A DNA stretch of 57,634 nt from Curtobacterium sp. MCBA15_001 (GCF_001864835.1 NZ_MJGI01000025.1:377230-434863); one strand, 5' to 3'. Shown: positions 33,993-42,569, counted from the stretch's first letter. Numbers and translations: made by a program. Notes: a model not told the origin generated them from the sequence alone.

Positions 33993-34898
33993 GTGCGCAC
34001 CATCCCCGCACTCCTGGTCACCATCGCCCTGGCCGCATCGCTGACCGCGTGCGCGTCGAACGGCGCCGGCTCGACTCCGTCGACGTGCGCCGCACCAGGT
34101 GCCGCGTCCAAGGCCGTGACCGCGACCGGTGCGTTCGGCAAGGAACCGAAGGTGTCGATCCCGAAGGGGCTCACCACGAAGGGGACGCAGGTGTCCGTCG
34201 TGCGCGACGGCACCGGGCGCACGATCGGAGACGGCACCCCCGTCCTGATCGAGTACACCCTGGTCGACGGCGCCAGCGGCAAGGTCGCCCAGACCAGCGG
34301 CTACGCCGGACAGACCGCCCCCGTCACCGCCGGCTCGAAGAACGCCGGCGCGCTCGGCAAGGCGCTCGAGTGCGCCAAGGTGGGCGACCGCCTGGCCGTG
34401 GCACTGCCGCAGAGCGCCCTGAGCAGCTCCGGCGCGCCGACCAGCGGGACGCAGGACGCGGTCATCGCCGTGATCGACGTCAAGAAGGCCTTCGACGCCC
34501 GCGCGACCGGCACCCCGCAGCTCGCCGGCGACGGCATGCCCGCCGTCGTGCTGGCACCGGACGGCGCCCCCGGCATCACGGTGCCGTCGACCTCCGCGCC
34601 CTCGGGCGACGAGACCCACCTGCTCCGCAAGGGGTCGGGGTCGGTCCTGACGGACAAGGACACCGCCGTCGTGAAGTACACCGCTGTGACGTGGCAGGCG
34701 GACTCCACCGTCGCCGGGTCCAGCTGGACCGACGGCACCGGCGCGGCGACCATCCCGCTGGCGAAGGGCCAGATCGCCGAGGGCGTGCGCACTGCGCTCC
34801 TCGGTCGGCACGTCGGTGACCAGGTGCTCGCCGTCGTCCACCAGCAGGGTGCCGCCTACGCGTACGTCATCGACGTGCTCGGGTCCATCAGGTCCTAG
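33993..34898 (+). CDS. FKBP-type peptidyl-prolyl isomerase-like lipoprotein
   Basis: 301 residues with a lipoprotein signal: VTIALAASLTACASNG has a lipobox (LTAC), so Cys near residue 17 would be lipidated and the protein anchored outside the membrane. Two FKBP-like repeats follow: QVSVVRDGTGRTIGDGTPVL with GALGKALECAKVGDRLAVALP, and a second half with KGQIAEGVRTALLGRHVGDQ. Several active-site aromatic residues are not evident, so isomerase activity is uncertain and a chaperone role is possible. It sits between trmI and pafB, where a related FKBP gene commonly separates pafA from pafB in actinobacteria. Confidence 0.88.
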   Translation: MRTIPALLVTIALAASLTACASNGAGSTPSTCAAPGAASKAVTATGAFGKEPKVSIPKGLTTKGTQVSVVRDGTGRTIGDGTPVLIEYTLVDGASGKVAQTSGYAGQTAPVTAGSKNAGALGKALECAKVGDRLAVALPQSALSSSGAPTSGTQDAVIAVIDVKKAFDARATGTPQLAGDGMPAVVLAPDGAPGITVPSTSAPSGDETHLLRKGSGSVLTDKDTAVVKYTAVTWQADSTVAGSSWTDGTGAATIPLAKGQIAEGVRTALLGRHVGDQVLAVVHQQGAAYAYVIDVLGSIRS

Positions 34899-34906
34899 GA
34901 CGGTCC

Positions 34907-35926
34907 GTGCCCACCACCCGTGTGCCCCGCGTACCCGCGGAAGAGCGGCTGTTCAGCCTGGTGCTCGCGCTGCTGTCGACCGAGTCCGGTCTGACCAAGT
35001 CGGAGATCCTGGCGAACGTGCAGGGCTACCGGCAGCGGTTCACGCCGGGCGGTGACAACGCCTCGCTCGAGCGGCAGTTCGAGCGGGACAAGGACGACGT
35101 CCGTGATCTCGGGATCCCACTCGAGACCATCGAGACCCCGGGTGCGGCCGGCAACAACCAGACGCTGCGCTACCGCATCCCGAAGGGTGAGTACGACCTG
35201 CCCCTCGACGTCCGGTTCACCCCGGACGAGTCCGCGCTGCTGTCGCTCGCGGCGATGGCCTGGCGTGAGGGCGCGCTGTCCAACGACTCGCGTCGTGCGC
35301 TGCTCAAGGTCCGATCCGCCGGCGGCGACGAAGCCGTCGGGGGCATCGGCACCGCCGCCTACGCTCCGCGGCTCCGGGCGCGCGACGCGGGGTTCGAACC
35401 GCTGCGCTCCGCGCTCGACCGTGCGGCTGCGGTGCGTTTCGACTACATCACCCCGGGGGAGCACCAGGCACGTCGGCGCGAGCTGCACCCCCTGGCGCTC
35501 GTCCAGCACGGCGGGCGGTGGATGCTCACCGCGTACGAGCCCTCGACCGACGGGGTCAAGAACTACCTGCTCTCACGCATCGTCGGCCCGGTGTCGCAGT
35601 TCGCGGTCGGGCAGCACCCGGCACCAGCCGGCGCCGGCGAACGTGCGTTGGCCGAACTCGACCGGATCTGGGCCGAGCGCACCGCGACGATCGCGGTCGC
35701 TGCCGGTTCGGACGCAGAACGTCGGCTCGGACGCCGGCGCGACACGACGGTGGGCGACCCGGGCGTGCTGCTCGTGCACTACGTCGACCCGCAGATCCTG
35801 GCCGAGGAGCTGGCCGCGTTCGGACCCGAGGTCCACGTGCTCGAACCGCAGGACCTGCGCGAGCGCGTCACCGCACGCCTGCGCGGACTCGTCGCCGACC
35901 ACAGCGAGGGGGCCGACCTTGGCTGA
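34907..35926 (+). CDS. pafB: WYL-domain transcriptional regulator PafB
   Basis: 339 residues. An N-terminal helix-turn-helix (TESGLTKSEILANVQGYR) is followed by a central WYL domain (AAVRFDYI near the domain start, LHPLALVQHGGRWMLTAYEP) and a C-terminal WCX extension. PafB and PafC form a heterodimer that activates RecA-independent DNA-damage genes, probably by sensing single-stranded DNA. It overlaps pafC by eight bases, so the two subunits are made together. The usual partners of the operon (pafA and proteasome genes) are absent. Confidence 0.94.
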   Translation: MPTTRVPRVPAEERLFSLVLALLSTESGLTKSEILANVQGYRQRFTPGGDNASLERQFERDKDDVRDLGIPLETIETPGAAGNNQTLRYRIPKGEYDLPLDVRFTPDESALLSLAAMAWREGALSNDSRRALLKVRSAGGDEAVGGIGTAAYAPRLRARDAGFEPLRSALDRAAAVRFDYITPGEHQARRRELHPLALVQHGGRWMLTAYEPSTDGVKNYLLSRIVGPVSQFAVGQHPAPAGAGERALAELDRIWAERTATIAVAAGSDAERRLGRRRDTTVGDPGVLLVHYVDPQILAEELAAFGPEVHVLEPQDLRERVTARLRGLVADHSEGADLG

Positions 35927-36887
35927 CGTGCAACCGTTGCAGGCGCAGGACAAGCTGGCGTTCCTGCTGGCCCTCGTGCCGTACCTGATCGACCGAGAAC
36001 GAGTCTCGGTGGCCGAGGCCGCACGGCACTTCGGTGTCCCTGAGCCCCGCATCCGTCGTGCCGTGGAGCTGATCGCGGTGTCCGGCATCCCGGGCGAGAC
36101 CATGCAGTACCAGCACGGCGACCTGTTCGACATCGCCTGGGACGACTTCGAGCAGAACGACATGATCGTGCTCACCAACCTGGTGGCGATCGACGACTCC
36201 CCGCGGCTCTCCGCGCGCGAGGCCTCGGCGCTCATCGCCGGCCTTCAGTACCTGTCCGCCCTGCCCGAGGCCGCCGACCGTGACGCGATCCGTGCGCTGA
36301 TGGCGAAGCTCTCGCGGGGTGCCGGGGGTGCCGCCGGCACCGTCGCCGTGGGACAGGAACTCCACGACGCCACGCTGACGACCATCCGCCAGGCGATGTC
36401 CGAGTGCCGGGGTCTGGTGTTCGACTACGCCGGTCCGCGGACCCAGGGCAGCACCCGCCGGGTCGACCCCCTGCGTGTCGAGTCGATCGACACCGACTGG
36501 TACCTCCGCGCGTGGGACCTCGACCGGCAGGCCCTCCGCACCTTCCGCTTCGACCGGATGTCCGCCGTGCGGGTCGACGACCGCGCCGCCACCCGCTCGA
36601 TCGACGACGTCGAGATCCCGGACACGCTGTTCCAGCAGTCGGCGACGGACGTCATCGTGACGGTCGAGCTCGAAGCGTCGTCGTTGCCCCTCGTCGCTGA
36701 CTTCCTCGCCGACACGGCCGACGCCCCCGACGGCGACGGACGCGTCCGCATCCGCCTGGCCGCTTCGGCCGGGTTCGACGGAGTCGTCCGCCTGGTGGCG
36801 GGCCTGCCCGGCCGCGCCGTCGTGCTCGACCCGCCGGCCGCGCGCGAAGCGGTTCGCGCGTTCGCCCTCAGCGCGCTCGACGCCTGA
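35919..36887 (+). CDS. pafC: WYL-domain transcriptional regulator PafC
   Basis: 322 residues. The N-terminal winged helix (VSVAEAARHFGVPEPRIRRA) precedes a WYL domain (GLVFDYAGPRTQGSTRRVDP, TDWYLRAWDLDRQALRTFRF) and a WCX tail (VVRLVAGLPGRAVVLDPP). It pairs with PafB to regulate DNA-damage genes. The start is a TTG at 35919 with GAGGGG upstream, overlapping pafB by eight bases; a GTG at 35928 is the alternative. Confidence 0.94.
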   Translation: MADVQPLQAQDKLAFLLALVPYLIDRERVSVAEAARHFGVPEPRIRRAVELIAVSGIPGETMQYQHGDLFDIAWDDFEQNDMIVLTNLVAIDDSPRLSAREASALIAGLQYLSALPEAADRDAIRALMAKLSRGAGGAAGTVAVGQELHDATLTTIRQAMSECRGLVFDYAGPRTQGSTRRVDPLRVESIDTDWYLRAWDLDRQALRTFRFDRMSAVRVDDRAATRSIDDVEIPDTLFQQSATDVIVTVELEASSLPLVADFLADTADAPDGDGRVRIRLAASAGFDGVVRLVAGLPGRAVVLDPPAAREAVRAFALSALDA

Positions 36888-36941
36888 CCGCTCGACGCTC
36901 GGCCCGGCCTGAGATCGCGCAACACGCCGCTCGGTTCTGCT

Positions 36942-36996
36942 GAGGTGCCGCGATCCGTCGCTCGACGGGCACGCGGGCGACAGATCGCGCCACCTC
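36942..36996. repeat. Imperfect inverted repeat with GAGGTGCC arms
   Basis: Arms of 14 bases (36942-36955 and 36983-36996) differ at one position and are separated by 27 bases. The GAGGTGCC core is also the arm of the 36-bp palindrome at 30790, so the two may be related elements. Confidence 0.6.
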
Positions 36997-37063
36997 GACA
37001 TGACGAGGACGGCGAGTCTTGGCACCTCGCCGGCCGCCCACGGGGTGTCGCGACCACGCGACC

Positions 37064-37105
37064 GGACGGGAGGCGCGGGTCGGGCCCGCCCCGAGCCTCC
37101 CGTCC
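37064..37105. repeat. GGGAGGC palindromic repeat with altered centre
   Basis: Outer arms GGACGGGAGGC (37064-37074) and GCCTCCCGTCC (37095-37105) match the family exactly. The 20-base centre is replaced by a different GC-rich inverted sequence. Total length (42 bases) equals the core of the perfect copies, so the arms are constrained but the centre is not. Confidence 0.85.
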
Positions 37106-37223
37106 AGCGCGCCTTCCGGATCCCACGCACCAGGACGCCGACGTCGGCCCGCGGCGCGGACGCCAGTCGGCAGGCGCGGCTGTGCGTTCTCGGCACTGCC
37201 GCGGACTGTCGGTCCCGCTGTCG

Positions 37224-37229
37224 TAGGAT
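37224..37229 (+). promoter_or_regulatory. Candidate -10 box TAGGAT for a leaderless tatC-helY transcript
   Basis: TAGGAT ends six bases before the tatC ATG at 37236. It suggests that tatC has its own promoter and is not read only from pafBC. Confidence 0.5.
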
Positions 37230-37235
37230 CGGGGC

Positions 37236-38057
37236 ATGGCTTCGACGACCGCGAGCGGGCGAGCAAAGCGGCAGGGTCGCCGTCCCAAGGAACCCGAAGG
37301 CCGCATGTCCCTCGGACAGCACCTGATCGAGCTCCGCAACCGGTTGTTCAAGGCGGTCCTCGCGGTCGTGGTGGGTGCCGTCGGCGGGTGGTTCCTCACG
37401 CCGTTCGTGCTCGACTCGCTCCGTGCCCCCGTGACCGAGCTGGCGAAGGTCGGCGGGCACACCGCCGAGCTCAACTTCCCCATGATCACCGGGGCCTTCG
37501 ACCTGCGGCTCCAGATCGCGATCACCATCGGCATCGTCCTCGCCAGCCCGGTGTGGCTCTACCAGATCTGGGCGTTCATCGTCCCGGCGCTGGTGCGGCG
37601 CGAGAAGCAGTACGTGTGGGGCTTCCTCGGCACCGCGATCCCGCTGTTCTTCGCCGGGTGTGCCTTCGGCTGGTACGTCCTGCCGCACATCGTCGGCATC
37701 CTCGGCAGCTTCGTGTCGAGCCAGGACACGTCGATCGTCGACGCCAAGGCCTACTACGACTTCACGATCAAGCTCATCGTGGCGGTCGGCATCGCGTTCG
37801 TGCTGCCGGTGTTCCTCGTGCTGCTCAACTTCGTCGGGGTCCTCACGGCGGACGCGATCATCAAGTCCTGGCGCGTCGCGATCCTGTGCATCCTGGTGTT
37901 CTGCGCGATCGTCACGCCGAGCGCCGACGTCATCTCGATGTTCCTGCTCGCGGTGCCGATGACGGTGCTCTACGTCGCCGCCTGCGTCGTGACGTGGTTC
38001 CACGACCGGCGCCTCGCCAAGCGCCAGGCGAAGCTCGACGCCGAGTACGGCCTGTGA
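37236..38057 (+). CDS. tatC: Sec-independent (Tat) protein translocase subunit TatC
   Basis: A 273-residue integral membrane protein with six helices. The cytoplasmic N-terminus carries the family signature SLGQHLIELRNRLFKAVLAV. The periplasmic-side loop FDLRLQIAITIGIVLASPVW and the conserved GWYVLPHIVGIL and ADAIIKSWRVAI regions are present. TatC binds twin-arginine signal peptides and recruits TatA to move folded proteins across the membrane. Relatives place tatA directly before it, but no tatA is found here. It overlaps helY by four bases. Confidence 0.95.
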   Translation: MASTTASGRAKRQGRRPKEPEGRMSLGQHLIELRNRLFKAVLAVVVGAVGGWFLTPFVLDSLRAPVTELAKVGGHTAELNFPMITGAFDLRLQIAITIGIVLASPVWLYQIWAFIVPALVRREKQYVWGFLGTAIPLFFAGCAFGWYVLPHIVGILGSFVSSQDTSIVDAKAYYDFTIKLIVAVGIAFVLPVFLVLLNFVGVLTADAIIKSWRVAILCILVFCAIVTPSADVISMFLLAVPMTVLYVAACVVTWFHDRRLAKRQAKLDAEYGL

Positions 38058-40537
38058 CGGGCACGGGGCTCAGCGCTGCGGAACGGTTCCAGGCAGCGCG
38101 GGTCCGCAACCGCTCCCGGAACCTCGAGTTGTTCCGCGACGACCTGCGTTTCGACCTCGACCCGTTCCAGTTCGCGGCGTGTGACTCGCTCGACCAGGGC
38201 CGCAGCGTCCTCGTCGCTGCCCCGACGGGCGCGGGCAAGACCATCGTCGCCGAGTTCGCGATCTGGTTGGCGATGCGCCAGCCGACGGCCAAGGTGTTCT
38301 ACACGACGCCGATGAAGGCACTGAGCAACCAGAAGTACGCCGAGCTGGTGCAGGTCTACGGCGAGACCGAGGTCGGGCTCCTCACCGGCGACACGAACGT
38401 CAACCCGCGCGCCCGCGTCGTCGTGATGACGACCGAGGTCCTGCGCAACATGATCTACGCCGACTCCGACCTGCTCGACGACCTGGCGTGGGTGGTGCTC
38501 GACGAGGTGCACTACCTGGCCGACCGGTTCCGCGGTGCCGTGTGGGAAGAGGTCATCCTGCACCTGCCGACCGAGGTCCGTCTCGTCTCGCTGTCGGCGA
38601 CGGTGTCGAACGCCGAGGAGTTCGGCGACTGGCTGCAGACGGTCCGTGGGGAGACCGACGTCATCGTGTCCGAGGACCGCCCGGTCCCGCTCGAACAGCA
38701 CGTGCTCGTCGGCAACAAGATGGTCGACCTGTTCGACTCGTCCGGCGCCGCGGCGACCAACCGCGTCAACCCGGAGCTGCTGCGCCTGGTCGGAGGCGGT
38801 TCGCGGAACGACTCCCGCGGTGGTCACCGGGGGAGTCGCGGTCGGGGCGGCTACGTCGACCGCCGTGGCCCGCGCACCGAGAAGGCGCACCGCGAGCACA
38901 TCGCGCACATGCTCGACGAGCGGATGCTGCTGCCCGCGATCTTCTTCGTCTTCAGCCGCAACGGCTGCGACCAGGGCGTCCGTCAGGTGGTCCGGTCCGG
39001 CCTGTCCCTGACGACCCGCGACGAACGCAACGAGATCCGCGAGACGGCGGAGTACCACTGCCGCACGCTGCTCGACGAGGACCTGGCCGTGCTGGGCTAC
39101 TGGGAGTGGCTCGAGGGGCTCGAGCGCGGCGTCGCAGCGCACCACGCCGGCATGCTCCCTGCCTTCAAAGAGGTCGTGGAGGACCTGTTCCAGCGCAAGC
39201 TGCTCAAGGTGGTCTTCGCCACCGAGACGCTGGCCCTCGGTGTGAACATGCCTGCCCGCACCGTGGTGCTCGAGAAGCTCGAGAAGTTCAACGGCGAGGC
39301 CCGGGTCCCCATCACGCCGGGCGAGTACACCCAGCTGACGGGGCGCGCCGGTCGCCGGGGCATCGACGTCGAGGGGCACTCGGTCATCCAGTGGTCCGAC
39401 GGCCTCGAGCCGCAGGCCGTCGCGTCGCTGGCCAGCCGTCGGACGTACCCGCTCAACTCCTCGTTCAAGCCGACCTACAACATGGCGGTCAACCTCATCG
39501 AGCAGTTCGGCCGCCGGCGCACGCGCGAGGTCCTCGAGACCTCGTTCGCGCAGTTCCAGGCCGACCGGTCGGTCGTCGACCTGGCGCGCAAGGTCCGCTC
39601 GCAGCAGGAGTCCCTCGACGGCTACCAGAAGTCGATGCAGTGTCACCTCGGTGACTTCACCGAGTACGCGGCACTCCGTCGTCGCCTGTCCGACCTCGAG
39701 CGCACGAACGTGCCCGGCGGCCGCGAGGCCTCGCACGGTGCCCGCGCCGAACGACAGGCCGCGATCACCGAGGTCCGTCGGTCGATGCAGCGGCACCCCT
39801 GCCACGCCTGCCCCGAGCGTGAGGCCCACGCCCGCTGGGCCGAGCGCTGGTACAAGCTCAAGCGCGTCAACGAGAAGCTGGTGCAGCAGATCCGGTCGCG
39901 CACCGGGGCCGTGGCCACCACGTTCGACCGGGTCACCGACGTGCTGCTGCAGCTCGGGTACCTGGTGCCCGCCGACCGCGCCACCGCCGACCAGTCCGAC
40001 GCCGTGCTCGCGCGTGGTGACGGCGAGCTCCGGGTCGCAGCCGGTGGACGTCGCCTGCAGCGCATCTACGGCGAACGAGACCTCCTGGTGGCCGAGTGCC
40101 TGGAAACCGGGGTCTGGAAGGAACTGACGCCGGGTCAGCTCGCCGGGATGGCGGCGACGATCGTGTACCAGCCGCGTCGCGAGGACGCACCGGGCACCGA
40201 GCACGCCCTGCCCCGCGGATCGTTCCGAGCGGCACTCGACGCGACGCTGACGATCTGGTCGCGCCTCGACGACATCGAACGTGACGCCCGGCTGTCCGGC
40301 TCGCAGCCGCCGACCCCCGCCATCGCGCTCGGCATGTTCCGCTGGGCGTCCGGGTCACCGCTCGACGACGTCCTGCGCTCGCTCGACCTGGCCGCCGGCG
40401 ACTTCGTCCGCTGGTGCAAGCAGGTGATCGACCTGCTCGACCAGATCAAGAACGCCGGGGACCCGGACCTCGCCGACACCGCGCGCCGGGCCACGGACGC
40501 GGTCCGCCGCGGCATCGTCGCCTACGCGACGGTCTGA
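38054..40537 (+). CDS. helY: HelY/Mtr4-like DEVH-box RNA helicase
   Basis: 827 residues of the Ski2-like family. It has VAAPTGAGKTIVAEFAIWLA (Walker A), VVLDEVHYLADRFRGAVWEE (DEVH), LVSLSATVSNAEEFGDWL (motif III), FATETLALGVNMPARTVV (motif V) and LTGRAGRRGIDVEG (motif VI), then a DSHCT-type C-terminal domain. A basic Gly/Arg insert (SRGRGGYVDRRG) lies near residue 260. A possible metal-binding CHACPEREAH sits near residue 590. It unwinds RNA during decay or processing. It starts at a GTG inside the tatC stop. Confidence 0.94.
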   Translation: MTGTGLSAAERFQAARVRNRSRNLELFRDDLRFDLDPFQFAACDSLDQGRSVLVAAPTGAGKTIVAEFAIWLAMRQPTAKVFYTTPMKALSNQKYAELVQVYGETEVGLLTGDTNVNPRARVVVMTTEVLRNMIYADSDLLDDLAWVVLDEVHYLADRFRGAVWEEVILHLPTEVRLVSLSATVSNAEEFGDWLQTVRGETDVIVSEDRPVPLEQHVLVGNKMVDLFDSSGAAATNRVNPELLRLVGGGSRNDSRGGHRGSRGRGGYVDRRGPRTEKAHREHIAHMLDERMLLPAIFFVFSRNGCDQGVRQVVRSGLSLTTRDERNEIRETAEYHCRTLLDEDLAVLGYWEWLEGLERGVAAHHAGMLPAFKEVVEDLFQRKLLKVVFATETLALGVNMPARTVVLEKLEKFNGEARVPITPGEYTQLTGRAGRRGIDVEGHSVIQWSDGLEPQAVASLASRRTYPLNSSFKPTYNMAVNLIEQFGRRRTREVLETSFAQFQADRSVVDLARKVRSQQESLDGYQKSMQCHLGDFTEYAALRRRLSDLERTNVPGGREASHGARAERQAAITEVRRSMQRHPCHACPEREAHARWAERWYKLKRVNEKLVQQIRSRTGAVATTFDRVTDVLLQLGYLVPADRATADQSDAVLARGDGELRVAAGGRRLQRIYGERDLLVAECLETGVWKELTPGQLAGMAATIVYQPRREDAPGTEHALPRGSFRAALDATLTIWSRLDDIERDARLSGSQPPTPAIALGMFRWASGSPLDDVLRSLDLAAGDFVRWCKQVIDLLDQIKNAGDPDLADTARRATDAVRRGIVAYATV

Positions 40538-40551
40538 CAGGAGGCCCAGTG
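40537..40551 (+). promoter_or_regulatory. Ribosome site and GTG start of lnt formed by a repeat half-element
   Basis: The helY stop is followed by ACAGGAGGCCCAGTG, where AGGAGG is a perfect Shine-Dalgarno and GTG (40549) is the lnt start. The same bases, with one change, form the left arm of the palindromic repeat at 57615. Whether the repeat donated the ribosome site is inference. Confidence 0.55.
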
Positions 40552-42102
40552 CAGGTCCCCGACGTCGGCGTGCGTCCGCGCGCGCCGTTCGCAGCGCTGC
40601 CGGTGCGGCAGGCCGCCCCGCTCGCGGTCATCGGCGGGGTGCTCTTCGCCCTGTCCTTCCCGGCGCCCGGATGGTGGTTCCTGGCGTACCCGGCGGTGGC
40701 GTGTCTGCTCCTGTCGGCGATGGGACAGGGCTGGCGGCGTGCCGCCTGGCTCGGCTACCTGGGCGGCGTCGCCTTCTGGGTCCCGGCCATCTCCTGGGCC
40801 GGACGGTACCTCGGGCCGGTCCCGTGGCTAGCGCTCGCGCTGTTCGAGGCGGCTCTGTTCGCGCTCGGCAGCGTCGCCGTGGCACTCGCGTACCGATGGG
40901 TCGGGCGTGTCGTGACGACGACCGCTGGACGCGTGTGGGGCCTCCCGGCCGTCATCGCCGCGCTGTGGACCGGACGCGAGTGGTTCTCAGGCAGCTGGCC
41001 CTACGGCGGGTTCGCCTGGGGACGCGTCGCGCTGTCGCAGTCGGAGAGCCCCTTCGCCCACCTGGCCGCCTGGGTCGGCGTGCTCGGGGTGTCCTTCGTC
41101 GTCGTGTACTGCGTCGCCGTCGTCGTGTCGCTCGGGCTGGTCGGCGGACTGCAACTGCGCGTCCGCGTCGCGTTGGCCGGTGTCCTGGTCGCCGCAGTGC
41201 TCGCCGTGCCCGCGTGGCCGACCGCCGTGCGTGGCAGCATCCGCATCGAGGCAGTCCAGGGCAACGGGCCGGCGGGGTACTTCGACCGCGCAGCACCCGG
41301 CGAGGTGCTGCAGTCCCAGGTCGCCGCGACCGACGTCGACGCGAAGGGCGTGGACCTGGTCGTCTGGCCCGAGGCGTCTGCCGAGTTCGATCCCCGCGTG
41401 CAGCCCGTGATCGCGGGTGCGCTCGACTCGGTCGTCCGCTCGGTGGACGCGCCGATCGTCGCCGGGGCGATCACGCAGACCTCGACCGGGGTGCTGCACA
41501 ACACGTCGTTCGTGTGGACCGCCGACGGGTGGCAGTCGTCCTACGACAAGAAGCGCCCCGTGCCCTTCGGCGAGTACGTGCCCGATCGGTGGTTCTTCTC
41601 GAAGCTGGCCCCGTCGTTGATCGGGCTGCTGCAGCGGGACTACACCCCGGGGACGAAGCCGAACGTGCTGTCCGTGGCGGGCATCAAGGCCGGGATCGCG
41701 ATCTGCTTCGACATCGTCGACGACGGGCTGACGCAGGACATGGCCCGCGGGGGAGCGCAGGTCATCCTCGCGCAGACGAACAACGCCGACTTCTCGGGCA
41801 CCGACGAGAACCTGCAGCAACTGGAGATCGCGCGGATGCGGGCGATCGAGACCGGTCGGTCGCTCGTGAACATCTCGACGGTGGGCGCCTCGCAGGTGAT
41901 CGACCCGACCGGTCGGACGATCGACCGGGTGCCCGAGTACACCGCGACCTCGATGGTGACCGACGTCCCGCTCGGCACCTCGACGACCCCGGCGACGGTG
42001 GCCTCGGGCCTCGTGACGCTCGTGCTGTCGCTCGGCGGGCTGCTCGTGTTGCTCGCGTGTGCGCCGTGGGGTCGACGTCGTCGCACTGGGAAGCGTCTGT
42101 GA
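40549..42102 (+). CDS. lnt: Apolipoprotein N-acyltransferase Lnt
   Basis: 517 residues. The first about 220 form six or more membrane helices (LAVIGGVLFALSFPAPGWWF onward); the rest is a nitrilase domain facing outward. The catalytic triad is Glu in LVVWPEASAEFD, Lys in SSYDKKRPVPFGEYVPD and Cys in GIAICFDIVDDGL. It adds a third acyl chain to lipoproteins after LspA cleavage. A final membrane helix (LVTLVLSLGGLLVLLACAP) closes the protein. A gene for a candidate lipoprotein substrate (the FKBP-like protein) lies 6 kb upstream. Confidence 0.95.
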   Translation: MQVPDVGVRPRAPFAALPVRQAAPLAVIGGVLFALSFPAPGWWFLAYPAVACLLLSAMGQGWRRAAWLGYLGGVAFWVPAISWAGRYLGPVPWLALALFEAALFALGSVAVALAYRWVGRVVTTTAGRVWGLPAVIAALWTGREWFSGSWPYGGFAWGRVALSQSESPFAHLAAWVGVLGVSFVVVYCVAVVVSLGLVGGLQLRVRVALAGVLVAAVLAVPAWPTAVRGSIRIEAVQGNGPAGYFDRAAPGEVLQSQVAATDVDAKGVDLVVWPEASAEFDPRVQPVIAGALDSVVRSVDAPIVAGAITQTSTGVLHNTSFVWTADGWQSSYDKKRPVPFGEYVPDRWFFSKLAPSLIGLLQRDYTPGTKPNVLSVAGIKAGIAICFDIVDDGLTQDMARGGAQVILAQTNNADFSGTDENLQQLEIARMRAIETGRSLVNISTVGASQVIDPTGRTIDRVPEYTATSMVTDVPLGTSTTPATVASGLVTLVLSLGGLLVLLACAPWGRRRRTGKRL

Positions 42103-42115
42103 ATGCAGCCGGGTC

Positions 42116-42142
42116 GGAACGAACCCGCGTGGGACAGTGTTG
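42116..42142 (+). promoter_or_regulatory. SigR-type (thiol-stress ECF sigma) promoter of rbpA
   Basis: The -35 is GGAAC (42116-42120) and the -10 is GTTG (42139-42142), with exactly 18 bases between. This matches the SigR/SigH consensus GGAAT/C-N18-GTT. Transcription would start near 42149, giving a 24-base leader with GAGAGGAG before the ATG at 42173. rbpA is a known SigR target in Streptomyces. Confidence 0.75.
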
Positions 42143-42172
42143 CAAGGGGTGAACGACTGAGAGGAGTCCACC

Positions 42173-42523
42173 ATGGCTGATCGGAGTCTCCGCGGCATGC
42201 GGCTCGGGAGTCAGAGCCTCCAGAGCGAAGAGGGCGTCGAGCTCTCGGACCGCAAGCGTGCGGTCTACCAGGACGAGTCCGGCGAGACGTTCGACGTGGT
42301 CTTCTCGGCCGATGCCGAGGTCCCGCAGAGCTGGAACGACCCGCGCAGCGGGCGTGAAGGACGGCTGCTCGGCGATGACGGTGTCCCCGTCGAGGTCGCA
42401 GCCGAGGACGTCAAGGCACCGCGTACCCACTGGGACATGCTGCTCGAGCGTCGCTCACGCGAAGAGCTCGAGGAACTGCTGCAGGAGCGTCTGGCGTTCC
42501 TGCGTGCTCGGCGCGGCGCGTAG
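42173..42523 (+). CDS. rbpA: RNA polymerase-binding protein RbpA
   Basis: 116 residues. SLRGMRLGSQSLQSEEGVEL is the conserved N-terminal tail, followed by the beta-barrel core (FDVVFSADAEVPQSWNDPRS) and the C-terminal sigma-interaction helix (RTHWDMLLERRSREELEELL). RbpA binds RNA polymerase and the main sigma factor and stabilises the open complex in actinobacteria. The core strand carries no zinc cysteines. It is monocistronic, with its own SigR-type promoter and a strong terminator. Confidence 0.97.
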   Translation: MADRSLRGMRLGSQSLQSEEGVELSDRKRAVYQDESGETFDVVFSADAEVPQSWNDPRSGREGRLLGDDGVPVEVAAEDVKAPRTHWDMLLERRSREELEELLQERLAFLRARRGA

Positions 42524-42535
42524 CCGACTGACGAT

Positions 42536-42569
42536 GAAGGCCCGCTCCCCGATGGGGGAGCGGGCCTTC
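42536..42569. terminator. Strong bidirectional hairpin terminator between rbpA and the SPFH gene
   Basis: A perfect 15-bp stem (42536-42550 with 42555-42569) with loop GATG, rich in G+C. A short T-containing stretch follows on the plus strand (TCGTCGTG), so it is T-poor. It lies between convergent genes and can serve both strands. Confidence 0.85.

Larger units (their letters stand above)
36888..37235. other. 348-base gene-free gap between pafC and tatC, without tatA
   Basis: No start codon with a plausible reading frame and no hydrophobic N-terminal helix is present on either strand, so the expected tatA is not here. The gap holds an imperfect inverted repeat (GAGGTGCCGCGATC at 36942 with GATCGCGCCACCTC at 36983), a GGGAGGC-family element at 37064-37105 and the tatC promoter at 37224. 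Confidence 0.85.

Noticed and set aside
36888..37235. Possible tatA in the gap before tatC
   Set aside because: No start codon with a hydrophobic helix and no TatA hinge pattern on either strand; the gap is repeats and a promoter.
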